A DNA stretch of 64,000 nt, taken from Photobacterium iliopiscarium. Its GTDB lineage: Bacteria; Pseudomonadota; Gammaproteobacteria; Enterobacterales; Vibrionaceae. Every line of letters begins with the position of its first letter. Within the stretch, counting starts at the first letter, position 1. A program made the translations under genes and the position numbers. Where the stretch lies: contig NZ_PYOO01000006.1 in the NCBI RefSeq assembly GCF_003026395.1, positions 1 to 64,000 on the forward strand. Direction: 5' to 3'. Under the pieces are notes generated by a model. It saw only the letters and a list, made by a program, of their open reading frames with translations. It was not told where the DNA came from and did no database searches. This document shows positions 49,352 to 59,595 of this stretch, in pieces.

Positions 49352-50449
49352 TTAGTCATGGTAACGTTGTGCTAATGCATCAGCAGCAACCATTGCTTGG
49401 TAAACACGATCAGCATTTACTTTAACGGTCATATTACACATAGTGTCACCTTCAGCACAGGCAATTTCAGCCACTTGGCGCCAATCAGCTTCCACCATTT
49501 CTTCAATACCAAAATCAGCCAATGTTAATGGTAAACCCGCAGTTTTCATTACATAGATTACGTTTTCAATTTCTTCTGCGTCTGCTTTTTCAAGTACTAA
49601 TTGAGTTAGCAAACCAAACGCCACTTTTTCACCATGTTGAATATGGTGTAATTGTGGTAATGAAGACATACCGTTGCTCACTGCGTGTGCTGCGGCTAAA
49701 CCGCCTGACTCAGCACCGATACCACTTAGGTAAATCGTTGCTTCAACCATTTCTTCTAATGCTGGCGTAACCACATGACGACGCGCTGCATCCATTGCCA
49801 TTTCAACGTTTTCAACAATCAGTTCATAACACATTAATGCCATACCAAGACCGGTACGTGATACGCGTTTTTGAACAAGGTTTAAACCATCAGCATAACA
49901 ACATGAACGCGCTTCAAAGAACGTCGCTAGTGCATCACCAATACCTGCTGCAAAAAACTTCGTTGGTGCTGCGGCAATAATACCGGTATCAGCAATAACA
50001 GCATCAGGGTTTTGAGGTAAGAACAAGTAACGGTCAAATTCACCATCATCTTTATATACCACAGACAATGCAGTACAAGGCGCATCAGTTGATGCAATTG
50101 TTGGGAAAATAATCACCGGAATATGAGCAAAATGCGCAACCGCTTTTGCAACATCCATGGTTTTACCACCACCAATACCCACAACCACATTTGCACCGTG
50201 GTGTTTTACGATCTCATGGATACGACCAATTTCAGTATCAGTACATTCATATTGAAATTGTTCTGCATGAGCGGTAATGCCTGCTTTTTCTAAAGCTGGT
50301 AACGCTTCTGCTTTAACTTTATTTAGAATAAATTCATCACAAATCAATAAAGCATTATTACCAAAATCTTTAATAAACCCATCGAGTTGAGGCAATAGGT
50401 TTTGGCCAATAATGAATTTTTTTGGTGAAGTAATACTACGTGGGATCAT
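49352..50449 (-). CDS. gldA: Glycerol dehydrogenase
   Basis: NAD-dependent, zinc-containing oxidation of glycerol to dihydroxyacetone. 365 residues of the iron/zinc alcohol dehydrogenase fold. GIGGGKTMDVAKA binds NAD. The zinc ligands appear as Asp in GIGDALATFFEA and His in AAHAVSNG and HHIQHGEKVAFG. The length is normal. It stands alone, with no dihydroxyacetone kinase genes beside it, so the pathway partner is elsewhere. Confidence 0.94.
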   Translation of the reverse strand: MIPRSITSPKKFIIGQNLLPQLDGFIKDFGNNALLICDEFILNKVKAEALPALEKAGITAHAEQFQYECTDTEIGRIHEIVKHHGANVVVGIGGGKTMDVAKAVAHFAHIPVIIFPTIASTDAPCTALSVVYKDDGEFDRYLFLPQNPDAVIADTGIIAAAPTKFFAAGIGDALATFFEARSCCYADGLNLVQKRVSRTGLGMALMCYELIVENVEMAMDAARRHVVTPALEEMVEATIYLSGIGAESGGLAAAHAVSNGMSSLPQLHHIQHGEKVAFGLLTQLVLEKADAEEIENVIYVMKTAGLPLTLADFGIEEMVEADWRQVAEIACAEGDTMCNMTVKVNADRVYQAMVAADALAQRYHD

Positions 50450-50685
50450 GGATGCTATTCCTTAAGGATTTTTTCTTAGCAACAAAATACCACCACCAAA
50501 TATTAACCTAAATGACAAATAAAGAATTCTTAATTCTCAATATTAACCTTATTGCACTAAACTATGAATAGGTTATTAATAGACACTAAAAAAGCCACTT
50601 TCTCCTTATTCAGCTTAGTGATTACACTACCGCATTAAAAAGAAGATCATGGCTTTGGGTTATCGTCATTAACTCAGCAATGCAT

Positions 50686-51192
50686 TTATGCTAACGCATT
50701 AAACTCTTCGCAATATTCAACTAACCCTTGATATTGTTGCACACTACCCGGCGCGATTTCTAACACCATAAAGGCTTCTTCTGTGCCAGGCCAACGACAA
50801 GTTAAACCATGTGGTAAAGCCGCTTGATAACCCGAACGGTGGTAATAATTTGGATCGCCTAATACCACAACGGCAGGATAATCAAAATCAGCTAACGTTG
50901 CTTGTGCCTCTGCTAATAAAGCTAAACCCACCCCTTGATTGCGGTGATCTTCGTGAATAGATAACGGCGCAAGCCCTTGCCAATTTGTTTCTTGTCCCGC
51001 TATCGTTACTGGACTAAAAAAAGCATGCCCAATCACTTCACCGTCATCAGTACAAGCAACTAATGATAAGGTTCGACAACCATTTTCACGTAAGCGCATC
51101 ACTAAATTCGCTTCAGCGTCGGTGTCAAAAACTGATTTTAATAATGCATCGATCAATAAAATATCAGCGGGTGCTTCAGATCTAATGAGCAT
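50686..51192 (-). CDS. YhbS-like GNAT N-acetyltransferase
   Basis: 168 residues from the ATG at 51192 (E. coli YhbS has a similar length). GNAT fold with acetyl-CoA motif HRNQGVGLALL and VVVLGDPNYYHRSGYQ, typical of the YhbS branch. The substrate is unknown. The start overlaps the ubiT stop by 11 bp, as yhbT-yhbS are paired in E. coli. A weak hairpin with a T run lies downstream (around 50590-50625). Confidence 0.87.
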   Translation of the reverse strand: MLIRSEAPADILLIDALLKSVFDTDAEANLVMRLRENGCRTLSLVACTDDGEVIGHAFFSPVTIAGQETNWQGLAPLSIHEDHRNQGVGLALLAEAQATLADFDYPAVVVLGDPNYYHRSGYQAALPHGLTCRWPGTEEAFMVLEIAPGSVQQYQGLVEYCEEFNALA

Positions 51193-51703
51193 GTGTAACC
51201 TCGTTCTCAATTACGTTAGTCTGCATTCCCTGATGAATAAAATCAGCTGATTGCTGTAACACAAATTTTACGGGTGAAGGTAAAGAATCAAGATCAATAC
51301 TGTCCATCAAATTCTTTACTTCCAAGCCCAATTCAGTATCCCCTTCAATACGAAGGCGACGTTGGAAAAACAGTGTATCAGGATCTTCTTTACGTGCTGC
51401 AATTAAAACTAAATCATTACACTCGCCACTAAAACTCACATCATGATGCTCACAGTGCTCGGCAACGACTAATTTCTGATCTTGATAACTAATGAACCAC
51501 TGTAATCCTAAATCACGCACTTCAACTTTTAACCATCGATCTTCAAGAAATTCAAAATCGCCATCGGCTAATGCTTCTTTGAAAACCATTGCAAGGCTAT
51601 CTAACATGATCTTTTTCTGAAGAGAGAAAGGTGTCAATTTTGCAGGGACACGTAATAATGCCGGACCATGTTGAACCAATTGTTTTCTAAGTTGAGCAAT
51701 CAC
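51182..51703 (-). CDS. ubiT: Ubiquinone biosynthesis accessory factor UbiT (SCP2 domain)
   Basis: Lipid-binding protein required, with UbiU and UbiV, for ubiquinone synthesis without oxygen. 173 residues; an SCP2 sterol-carrier domain (about 45-150) includes EVRDLGLQWFISYQDQKLVV and SGECNDLVLIAARKEDPDTLFFQRRL. E. coli YhbT is the same length. It is divergent from the rocS-like gene, with ubiU-ubiV further on, so all three factors lie within 5 kb. Confidence 0.92.
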   Translation of the reverse strand: MIAQLRKQLVQHGPALLRVPAKLTPFSLQKKIMLDSLAMVFKEALADGDFEFLEDRWLKVEVRDLGLQWFISYQDQKLVVAEHCEHHDVSFSGECNDLVLIAARKEDPDTLFFQRRLRIEGDTELGLEVKNLMDSIDLDSLPSPVKFVLQQSADFIHQGMQTNVIENEVTHAH

Positions 51704-51924
51704 TATTTGTATTCCCGTTTAAAGTCGAACGCTAAAAATGAATTGTATGGCAATCTTAACCATTTGTTTTATGCCTTGAGTCAAAAAAAAGCAATTGCCT
51801 CACTAAAACAAGTCATTATTTTGTTAATACGCATTATATTTATACCGACTAACATTTACACTAGCGATGAATTAACCATACATTATCATTAACCTCAAAC
51901 TATATTGCCAAGGATCAAACATTG

Positions 51925-53964
51925 ATGCAGACAGAGCAACTTGACTATTGGTTTCCACTTTTAACGAATAATAGTCCCTTCTTGTTTGCGATCCTTGACG
52001 GTCAACACCGTTATCATCGTGTTAATAATCGTTATAGTGATATCAGCGGTAAATCTCAGCATCAATTAATTGGCAGTAATGACACCGATGTTCTTGGTCA
52101 CTACTATTACCAATGTCTAAAACCGTATTATGAGCGTGCATTTAAAGGTGAAGTGATTGAAGCGGAAGTCACCATTAATGACACTTCGCATCACACTTGT
52201 TTACACATTAGTTTGGCACCATTAACGAATGCTCAAGGTGAAATTAACCATATTATTTCACATTCAATTGATACTTCAGAACGTCATATACTGATTAATT
52301 CATTACAAGAATCTGAGCACCAGTTAATCCAACTTCAAAACCTCATGACCGACGGTATCTGCATTGTAGAAAAAAATATCATCAACAATGCCAATCAACA
52401 CGCCGTCGATCTATTAGGTATAACATCAAAATCAGCATTACTCGGGCAAAGCCTTGATCGCTTGTTACTCGACAGTAATAATCACCCTTGTCACAGTAAT
52501 ACATTCACCCAAGCATTCCATGATAACAAGCAGCATTATTACGCTATTAATCATATCGAACGTGCGCCATTAACCATCGCCACAACCCCGATAACCATCC
52601 TCGGTAAGCCAGCCTTATTAATCAAGCTGACCCCGGTACTCTGTACCAATGAGCAACAACATAAAATTGAACAATTAACCCAACGCGATCCATTAACGGG
52701 ATTATTTAACCGTCATGGTTTTAGTCGCCAACTTGATCAATTAATGAAAGCCAGTACCCCATTGTTTATGTTGTATATTGATATTGATAATTTTAAAAGT
52801 ATCAATGATTCATTAGGCCATCATATCGGGGACAAAGTATTACAAGAAATAGCCCAACGGCTACAACAACTGTTACCTGAAAATACCGTTATTGGTCATT
52901 TAAGTGGCGATGAATTTGCGGTTGTATTAACCAACCCAGAACATGAAAACAGTGGTGAACTCATCGCTGAACAGATCATCGCATTGGTTAATTTACCGTT
53001 TGATCTGCGCTATTTCAGCAAACATCTTTCTTGCTCTATCGGCATGGTCAAATCGCCAGGCAATGGTCATGATGCTCGAATGATGTTGCAAAATGCCGAC
53101 ACCGCTATGTATGAAGCTAAAAATCGAGGCCGTAATCGACTCGTCATTTTTAGTGAAGCGATGAGCAAAGAAGTAAGAATGCGATTATGGCTTGAAATAG
53201 AGCTTCAAAAAGCATTGCAACATAATGGCTTAGAAGTGTGGTATCAACCTAAAGTCAATGCCAAAAACTTTGAGATTGACGGCGCGGAAGCATTAGTACG
53301 CTGGAAACATCCCGTTGAAGGTTATATTAGTCCGGCCCAATTTATTCCAATTGCTGAGCGTTCAGGATTAATCGAACAACTTGGCCGCGTTGTGATGCGA
53401 GAAGTGTTCACTACCGTTAACCACTGGAAAAAACAACAACTCCTAAAAGGCCGCGTCGCGATCAATTTATCATCACAACAATTTGAAAACCCCAACCTCA
53501 TCAATTTTGTTGACAAACTGCGCCAATCGACAGGTATTAATGCTGATGATTTTACTTTTGAGCTCACAGAAAGTGCCGTCATGAGTGATGGCGAACATAC
53601 AATTCAAATGCTCAACGCCATCAAAAAACAAGGCTTTGCATTATCTATTGATGACTTTGGTACGGGCTATTCATCATTGTCTTATTTAGCCCGTTTTCCG
53701 CTTGATGAACTTAAAATTGATCGGGCTTTTATTAAAGATATCGACACCATCCCTAAGCAAATAATCTTAATTGAAAACATCATTAATATCGGTAAATCAC
53801 TCAATATGAGTGTTGTCGCTGAAGGTATCGAAACCCACCAACAAGCCACTTTACTGTCAAACCTTAATTGTGATTATATTCAAGGATTTCATTTTCATCG
53901 TCCAATGCCAAAGCAAGAATTAGAAGCTTTATTATTAAAAGAAAAAATTTATCTCAACGGTTGA
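51925..53964 (+). CDS. rocS: PAS-GGDEF-EAL cyclic di-GMP enzyme, RocS-like
   Basis: 679 residues: two PAS-like regions (about 8-120 and 130-240), a GGDEF domain (250-410) with SGDEF at the active site (about 326), and an EAL domain (425-675). The EAL domain has EALVRW, NLSSQQ, ELTES, DDFGTGYSSL and VVAEGIET all intact. A working c-di-GMP phosphodiesterase is expected; the cyclase half has Ser for the first Gly and could be active or regulatory. Its place beside ubiUV and nlpI-pnp matches V. cholerae rocS (VC0653) as I recall it. An in-frame TTG at 51922 is an alternative start. Confidence 0.85.
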   Translation: MQTEQLDYWFPLLTNNSPFLFAILDGQHRYHRVNNRYSDISGKSQHQLIGSNDTDVLGHYYYQCLKPYYERAFKGEVIEAEVTINDTSHHTCLHISLAPLTNAQGEINHIISHSIDTSERHILINSLQESEHQLIQLQNLMTDGICIVEKNIINNANQHAVDLLGITSKSALLGQSLDRLLLDSNNHPCHSNTFTQAFHDNKQHYYAINHIERAPLTIATTPITILGKPALLIKLTPVLCTNEQQHKIEQLTQRDPLTGLFNRHGFSRQLDQLMKASTPLFMLYIDIDNFKSINDSLGHHIGDKVLQEIAQRLQQLLPENTVIGHLSGDEFAVVLTNPEHENSGELIAEQIIALVNLPFDLRYFSKHLSCSIGMVKSPGNGHDARMMLQNADTAMYEAKNRGRNRLVIFSEAMSKEVRMRLWLEIELQKALQHNGLEVWYQPKVNAKNFEIDGAEALVRWKHPVEGYISPAQFIPIAERSGLIEQLGRVVMREVFTTVNHWKKQQLLKGRVAINLSSQQFENPNLINFVDKLRQSTGINADDFTFELTESAVMSDGEHTIQMLNAIKKQGFALSIDDFGTGYSSLSYLARFPLDELKIDRAFIKDIDTIPKQIILIENIINIGKSLNMSVVAEGIETHQQATLLSNLNCDYIQGFHFHRPMPKQELEALLLKEKIYLNG

Positions 53965-54002
53965 TATAAGTCTAAAAACACTATTATTTAGTAACAATTT
54001 TA

Positions 54003-54016
54003 TTGTTTAATATCAA
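54003..54016 (+). promoter_or_regulatory. FNR-like box before ubiU
   Basis: TTGTT-TAAT-ATCAA matches TTGAT-N4-ATCAA at 9 of 10 positions and lies about 90 bp before ubiU. Anaerobic activation of ubiUVT by Fnr is known in E. coli. A possible -10 (TACTAT) is at about 54059. Confidence 0.55.
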
Positions 54017-54105
54017 CAAAACCTGCCTCGAATCAAGATCCATAACCATAAACACTTTTACTATGATGCCATCGTTTTTATGCAAAGATTGGATAATAAA
54101 ATAAC

Positions 54106-55113
54106 ATGGAGCTTCTTTGCCCTGCTGGTAATCTTCCAGCATTAAAAACCGCCATCGATAATGGTGCGGATGCTGTATATATCGGTTTTAAAGATGATAC
54201 TAACGCCCGTCACTTTGCTGGTTTAAATTTCACCGAACGCAAACTAGAAAAAGCGGTACAGTATGTTAAAGATCATGATCGTAAATTACATGTCGCTTTA
54301 AATACCTTTGCTCATCCTGATGGTTTTAGCCGTTGGACAAAAGCGGTTGATAAAGCTGCGGCAATGGGTGTTGATGCGCTGATTGTGGCTGACATTGGTA
54401 TACTTGAATATGCAGCAACGACTTACCCTGATTTAGAATTGCACCTCTCTGTTCAAGCTTCCGCAACCAATACCGCTGCAATTGATTATTATCAGCAGAA
54501 TTTTAATATTAAACGTGTGGTATTGCCGCGCGTATTATCTATACATCAAGTTAAACAATTAGCCCGTAACACTGATATGCAATTGGAAGTATTTGCGTTT
54601 GGTAGTTTGTGCATTATGTCCGAAGGTCGCTGTTATTTGTCCTCATACATGACGGGCGAATCACCGAATACCGTCGGCGCTTGTTCGCCTGCAAAATATG
54701 TACGCTGGCAAGAAACCCCACAAGGGCTAGAGTCACGCTTAAATGAAATCTTAATTGATCGCTACGCTGAAGGTGAAAACGCAGGCTATCCAACCCTCTG
54801 TAAAGGGCGTTTTGATATTAATATTGACGGCGAACAAAAGCGTTATCATGCGCTTGAAGAACCCACCAGCCTTAATACGCTTGATATTTTGCCTGAGTTA
54901 TTTAAAGCAAATATTGCATCAGTTAAGATCGAAGGCCGTCAACGTAGCCCTGCGTATGTTGAGCAAGTAACCCGTACTTGGCGCGCCGCGATTGATCACT
55001 ATTTAGCGAATCCTGATGGCTACAGTGTTAATCCTGCGTGGAATTCATGTTTGGGTAATCTGTCTGAAGGCAAACAAACAACATTAGGTGCATACCACCG
55101 TAAATGGCAATAA
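54106..55113 (+). CDS. ubiU: Ubiquinone biosynthesis protein UbiU (U32 peptidase-like)
   Basis: Forms an iron-sulfur heterodimer with UbiV that supports oxygen-independent hydroxylation in ubiquinone synthesis. 335 residues of the U32 family, MELLCPAGNLPALKTAIDNGADAVYIG at the start. The four cluster cysteines are at 169, 176, 193 and 232, the positions reported for E. coli UbiU. The stop is 10 bp before the ubiV ATG. Confidence 0.95.
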   Translation: MELLCPAGNLPALKTAIDNGADAVYIGFKDDTNARHFAGLNFTERKLEKAVQYVKDHDRKLHVALNTFAHPDGFSRWTKAVDKAAAMGVDALIVADIGILEYAATTYPDLELHLSVQASATNTAAIDYYQQNFNIKRVVLPRVLSIHQVKQLARNTDMQLEVFAFGSLCIMSEGRCYLSSYMTGESPNTVGACSPAKYVRWQETPQGLESRLNEILIDRYAEGENAGYPTLCKGRFDINIDGEQKRYHALEEPTSLNTLDILPELFKANIASVKIEGRQRSPAYVEQVTRTWRAAIDHYLANPDGYSVNPAWNSCLGNLSEGKQTTLGAYHRKWQ

Positions 55114-55123
55114 GGGATCATTA

Positions 55124-55999
55124 ATGAAATATTCACTTGGGCCATTGCTTTACTTCTGGCCTCAGCATGATGTTGAAACCTTCTATCAACAAGCAAAACA
55201 TAGCAACGTTGATATTATTTATTTAGGGGAAACGGTGTGCTCTAAACGTCGCGCACTAAAAACAGCCCAATGGATTGATATTGCTAAAGAGCTTGCCGCT
55301 AATGGTAAGCAAGTTGTGCTATCAACCATGGCATTGCTAGAAGCCCCTAGCGAAGTTAACATCATGAAAAAATATATCGACAATGGTGACTTTATTGTTG
55401 AAGCTAATGATGTATCAGCAATTCAACTCGCATCACAAAGCAAAGTTCCGTTTGTGGTCGGCCCCGCAGTTAATTGCTATAACGCTCAAACGCTACAACT
55501 GTTTGTTAAACAAGGTATGACTCGTTGGTGTATGCCGGTAGAACTGTCTCGTGATTGGTTAAGTAATACTTTAACCGAATGTGAAAAACTCGGGATCCGT
55601 GATCAATTTGAAACCGAAGTCTTTAGCTATGGTTACTTACCGTTAGCGTATTCAGCCCGTTGTTTTACTGCTCGCGCTGAAAATAAAGCCAAAGATGATT
55701 GCGAGACGTGTTGTATTAAGTATCCCCAAGGGATCACAGTTAACAGCCAAGAAGATCAAAAAATCTTCACCCTTAATGGTATTCAAACTCAATCAGGTTA
55801 TTGCTATAACTTGATCAATGATTTGAAAGGCATGAAAGACATGGTTGATGTAGTGCGATTAAGCCCAATGGGACTTGATACTTTAACGTTAATTGATGAT
55901 TTTCGTGCTAATGAACAAAGCACTATTCACCATCCTCTTATTGATGGTCATCAATGTAATGGTTACTGGCATAATCTGGCAGGATTAAATATTCGCTAG
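55124..55999 (+). CDS. ubiV: Ubiquinone biosynthesis protein UbiV (U32 peptidase-like)
   Basis: Partner of UbiU. 291 residues from the ATG at 55124 (a longer frame starting at 55088 overlaps ubiU and was rejected). Cysteines at 39, 180, 193 and 197 match the [4Fe-4S] ligands of E. coli UbiV, with an extra Cys at 196. Same-strand tandem with ubiU; ends at a strong bidirectional terminator. Confidence 0.95.
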   Translation: MKYSLGPLLYFWPQHDVETFYQQAKHSNVDIIYLGETVCSKRRALKTAQWIDIAKELAANGKQVVLSTMALLEAPSEVNIMKKYIDNGDFIVEANDVSAIQLASQSKVPFVVGPAVNCYNAQTLQLFVKQGMTRWCMPVELSRDWLSNTLTECEKLGIRDQFETEVFSYGYLPLAYSARCFTARAENKAKDDCETCCIKYPQGITVNSQEDQKIFTLNGIQTQSGYCYNLINDLKGMKDMVDVVRLSPMGLDTLTLIDDFRANEQSTIHHPLIDGHQCNGYWHNLAGLNIR

Positions 56000-56015
56000 A
56001 GATTCGAAGAGAATA

Positions 56016-56060
56016 AAAAATAGCCGCTAACTAGAAAGAGATAGTTAACGGCTATTTTTA
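56016..56060. terminator. Bidirectional terminator, ubiV / nlpI
   Basis: AAAAATAGCCG and CGGCTATTTTT pair, with an inner TAACTA/TAGTTA helix. It lies between convergent genes. Confidence 0.9.
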
Positions 56061-56076
56061 TATAAAATCATGATGA

Positions 56077-56976
56077 CTATTCACTTAGCGAAGATAACTC
56101 TGGCGCTGCATTTTGTTCTGTTGTAAATATACGGCTTAATTCTAATAACGATAATCGATGTTCAATAAATTCATACACATTCCCAGACAAAGCAAGCTTA
56201 TACAACATTATTGCCGTTGGGTAATCTTGGTTATGTTGGTATATTTGCGCTAAATAAAAATAACCTTCCGTCAATCGCAGTGCTAATTGCTCATTACTTT
56301 GACTCTGCTCCGCAATCTCAGTTAAAAATTGTTCTTCACTGATCTCACCAAGATACATCCGTACAATTTGCCAGCCCCAATCTTGTTTATCACTGGCCGT
56401 ATAACGTTGTTGAAGCAACGTATTTGCTTGTTGCGGAGTATATTTTAAATCATTAATGTACAGCCAAATTACACGATAAGGATCATCAATATCCTGCTGA
56501 TAATGGGGTAATAAGTCGTCATTAGCTAAATCGTAACGCTCGCCATAATACAGCGCAATACCACGATTTCGGTGAGCATAAGGATGATCAGGGGCTAAAT
56601 CTAAGGTTGAATCAAACGATTCATAAGCAGAATCCAACATTCCCATTTGAGTAAAAATCACGCCTGCCACATTAAATAAATCAGGCTGGTTTGGATTGAT
56701 CGTGAGTGACTTATTAAAATCAAGTCGTGCTAAATCACGTAAACCTAAACTGTCATGCAATAAACCACGATCATAATAAATAGTGGCTAACGTTGTTGGC
56801 GGAATATTGGGCCGTTGTAATATTTGCTCAATCCGTGCCAACTGAATCTGCTGTTGAAAATTAGCTTGATAAGGGATCGCCATGGGCGGCTGAGTCCATT
56901 GCGTTGATGTCGTAGAACATCCACTTATCGCCAGTACAGTAGCCATTACAACATATCGAATATGACATATTATCAA
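56077..56976 (-). CDS. nlpI: Lipoprotein NlpI
   Basis: Outer-membrane lipoprotein with TPR repeats; in E. coli an adaptor that regulates peptidoglycan hydrolases with the protease Prc. 299 residues with a lipobox LAISGC near residue 20 and TPR-type segments (YYDRGLLHDSLGLRDLARLDFNKSL, AYESFDSTLDLAPDHPYAHRNRGIALYY). The start codon is TTG: AAGGAG stands eight bases before it, and the next ATG would cut the signal peptide. It lies downstream of pnp, the usual order. Confidence 0.94.
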   Translation of the reverse strand: MIICHIRYVVMATVLAISGCSTTSTQWTQPPMAIPYQANFQQQIQLARIEQILQRPNIPPTTLATIYYDRGLLHDSLGLRDLARLDFNKSLTINPNQPDLFNVAGVIFTQMGMLDSAYESFDSTLDLAPDHPYAHRNRGIALYYGERYDLANDDLLPHYQQDIDDPYRVIWLYINDLKYTPQQANTLLQQRYTASDKQDWGWQIVRMYLGEISEEQFLTEIAEQSQSNEQLALRLTEGYFYLAQIYQHNQDYPTAIMLYKLALSGNVYEFIEHRLSLLELSRIFTTEQNAAPELSSLSE

Positions 56977-57032
56977 CTCAGTTCTCCTTGTTACATTAAT
57001 GACGATCCGGTGTCTATGATAATCTTTAGATC

Positions 57033-57060
57033 AAAAAAAGGGGCTATTAAGCCCCTTTAT
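57033..57060 (-). terminator. pnp terminator
   Basis: On the minus strand, AAGGGGCT and AGCCCCTT close a TAAT loop, followed by seven T. It separates pnp from nlpI. Confidence 0.85.
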
Positions 57061-57081
57061 ATCATGATATTAGCAAAACGG

Positions 57082-59205
57082 TTAGCCTTGTGGCTGTTCG
57101 TCTTGTGCAGGAGCTGCGGCTGGCGCTTCTACTGCTTCTTTCATGCTTAGACGAATACGGCCTTGACGGTCAATTTCAAGTACTTTAACTTGAACTTCTT
57201 GACCCATTTGTAGGTAATCAGACACTTTCTCTACACGATCTTGTGAGATTTGAGAAATGTGAACTAGACCTTCTTTAGTACCGATAACTGATACAAACGC
57301 ACCGAAATCAACGATACGCATTACTTTACCAGTGTAAACACGGCCAACTTCAACGTCAGCAGTGATTTCTTCGATACGACGGATTGCTTCTTGAGCAGCA
57401 GTTCCTTCAGTCGCAGCGATCTTCACTGTACCATCATCTTCGATTTCGATTGTAGTACCAGTTTCTTCAGTAAGTGCACGAATAACAGCACCACCTTTAC
57501 CGATAACATCTTTGATCTTCTCAGGGTTGATCTTCATCATGTGAATACGAGGAGCAAACTGAGAGATATCATCACGAGGAGCATTAATTGCGTTATCCAT
57601 TACGCTAAGGATGTGCTTACGCGCGCCTTTAGCTTGGTTAAGTGCAATTTCCATGATCTCTTTAGTGATACCTTCAATCTTGATATCCATCTGAAGTGCA
57701 GTGATACCGTCGTTAGTACCCGCAACTTTAAAGTCCATGTCACCTAGGTGATCTTCGTCACCAAGAATGTCAGAAAGAACAACGAAATCATTGCCTTCTT
57801 TCACAAGACCCATTGCGATACCCGCAACAGACGCTTTGATTGGCACACCAGCATCCATAAGAGCAAGTGAAGTACCACATACAGAAGCCATTGAAGATGA
57901 ACCGTTAGATTCAGTGATCTCTGATACTACACGTACTGTGTATGGGAATTCGTCAACAGATGGCATTACAGCTGCAATACCACGCTTAGCCAACTTACCG
58001 TGACCAATTTCACGACGCTTAGGCGAACCAACGAAACCAGTTTCACCTACACAGTATGGAGGGAAGTTGTAGTGAAGAAGGAAGTGATCTTTCTTCTCAC
58101 CCATGATGCTATCAATGATTTGTGCATCACGTTGTGTGCCAAGCGTTGCAGTAACAAGTGCTTGTGTTTCACCACGAGTAAATAGTGAAGAACCGTGAGT
58201 ACGTGGAAGTACACCAGTACGTACGTCTAGCGCACGAACCATGTCTTTTTCACGACCATCGATACGTGGAAGACCTGCAATGATGCGGCCACGTACAACT
58301 GTCTTCTCTAGATCATGGAAGATAGTGTGGATTTCTTTCGCGTTTGCATCAACATCTTCAGCAAGAATCGCGTCGTTTACTTCAGCAGCAATCTCATGGA
58401 TGCGATCGTAACGAGCCATTTTTTCAGTGATTTGGTAAGCTTCAACAAGCTTAGCTTCAGCTAACTCAGCGATCTTAGTTTTAAGTGCTGTGTTCTCAAC
58501 AGGCGCAGCCCAATCCCAAGCAGGAGTTGCAACTTCAGCAGCAAACTCATTGATTGCATTGATAACAACTTGTTGTTGATCGTGACCGAAAACAACAGCT
58601 TGTAGCATTTGCTCTTCAGATAGGCGATCAGCTTCTGATTCAACCATTAACACTGCGTCTTTAGTACCAGCAACAACAAGATCTAGACGGCTATCTTCTA
58701 GTTCAACATTGCTTGGGTTAAGAACGAATTGATCGTTAATGTAACCAACACGTGCAGCACCGATAGGACCATTGAATGGAATACCAGAAATAGCAAGTGC
58801 AGCAGAAGTACCAATCATTGTAACCATATCAGGGTTAACAGCAGGGTTTACAGAAACCACTGTTGCAATAACTTGTACTTCGTTTTTGAAATCGTCAGGG
58901 AATAGTGGACGAATTGGACGGTCAATTAGACGTGCAGTCAGTGTTTCGCCTTCAGAAGGACGACCTTCACGCTTGAAGAAACCACCAGGGATTTTACCAG
59001 CGGCGTAAGTACGCTCTTGGTAGTTCACTGTTAGTGGGAAGAAGTCTTGACCTTCTACAGCTGTTTTTTTACCAACAACAGAAACGAACACTGAAGTGTC
59101 GTCCATGCTAACCATTACTGCAGCAGTCGCTTGACGTGCCATAACGCCAGTCTCTAGAGTAACCGTGTGGTTACCGTACTGGAAAGTTTTTACGATAGGA
59201 TTCAC
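57082..59205 (-). CDS. pnp: Polyribonucleotide nucleotidyltransferase (PNPase)
   Basis: 3'-5' phosphorolytic exoribonuclease and degradosome core. 707 residues: two RNase PH domains, a KH domain ([20 protein letters not shown]) and an S1 domain ([19 protein letters not shown]). It starts at GTG (59205) with AAGGAA upstream. The leader holds a long hairpin typical of RNase III autoregulation. It lies after rpsO, the standard order. Confidence 0.97.
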   Translation of the reverse strand: MNPIVKTFQYGNHTVTLETGVMARQATAAVMVSMDDTSVFVSVVGKKTAVEGQDFFPLTVNYQERTYAAGKIPGGFFKREGRPSEGETLTARLIDRPIRPLFPDDFKNEVQVIATVVSVNPAVNPDMVTMIGTSAALAISGIPFNGPIGAARVGYINDQFVLNPSNVELEDSRLDLVVAGTKDAVLMVESEADRLSEEQMLQAVVFGHDQQQVVINAINEFAAEVATPAWDWAAPVENTALKTKIAELAEAKLVEAYQITEKMARYDRIHEIAAEVNDAILAEDVDANAKEIHTIFHDLEKTVVRGRIIAGLPRIDGREKDMVRALDVRTGVLPRTHGSSLFTRGETQALVTATLGTQRDAQIIDSIMGEKKDHFLLHYNFPPYCVGETGFVGSPKRREIGHGKLAKRGIAAVMPSVDEFPYTVRVVSEITESNGSSSMASVCGTSLALMDAGVPIKASVAGIAMGLVKEGNDFVVLSDILGDEDHLGDMDFKVAGTNDGITALQMDIKIEGITKEIMEIALNQAKGARKHILSVMDNAINAPRDDISQFAPRIHMMKINPEKIKDVIGKGGAVIRALTEETGTTIEIEDDGTVKIAATEGTAAQEAIRRIEEITADVEVGRVYTGKVMRIVDFGAFVSVIGTKEGLVHISQISQDRVEKVSDYLQMGQEVQVKVLEIDRQGRIRLSMKEAVEAPAAAPAQDEQPQG

Positions 59206-59558
59206 GTGAATTTCCTTAAATATATTCCGCTTTCTATTTGCCGGTCAATTATAACCAAGACAAACATAAGCGTCATGTAATGATGCCTACTTTGTAGTGA
59301 TTTCACGTATCGCGACTAATGAAAGTTCTTATATAAAGAAAAACTTTTATTAGCCGCGACCTGAAGGTCGACGAAAACGACTCGCGAAGTCATAACAAGT
59401 AGATATGTGCAGTTATTTACTCGACACCTATCATATCTCTGCGTAAGCATTCATACAACAAACTTGAGCTTAACTCCGGTACAGATAGTAGACGAAATTG
59501 CGAAAGATAACAGGGGGACGAATCAATAATAGCGGTATCAATAATAAAGAACAGATAA
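59206..59558 (-). promoter_or_regulatory. pnp leader with long hairpins
   Basis: On the transcribed strand, two arms (59342-59358 and 59311-59327, about 17 bases each, few mismatches) form a large stem-loop. CGACC-TGAA-GGTCG (59357-59370) adds a small hairpin at its base. In E. coli, RNase III cuts the pnp leader hairpin and PNPase then autoregulates; the same is inferred here. No gene lies in this 353-bp stretch. Confidence 0.65.
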
Positions 59559-59586
59559 AAAGAAAGGAGCCTAGGGCTCCTTTCTT
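59559..59586 (-). terminator. rpsO terminator
   Basis: On the minus strand, AAAGGAGCC and GGCTCCTTT form a stem followed by CTTTTTATC. It lies just after rpsO; read-through into pnp is usual in relatives. Confidence 0.8.
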
Positions 59587-59595
59587 AAAGCAATC

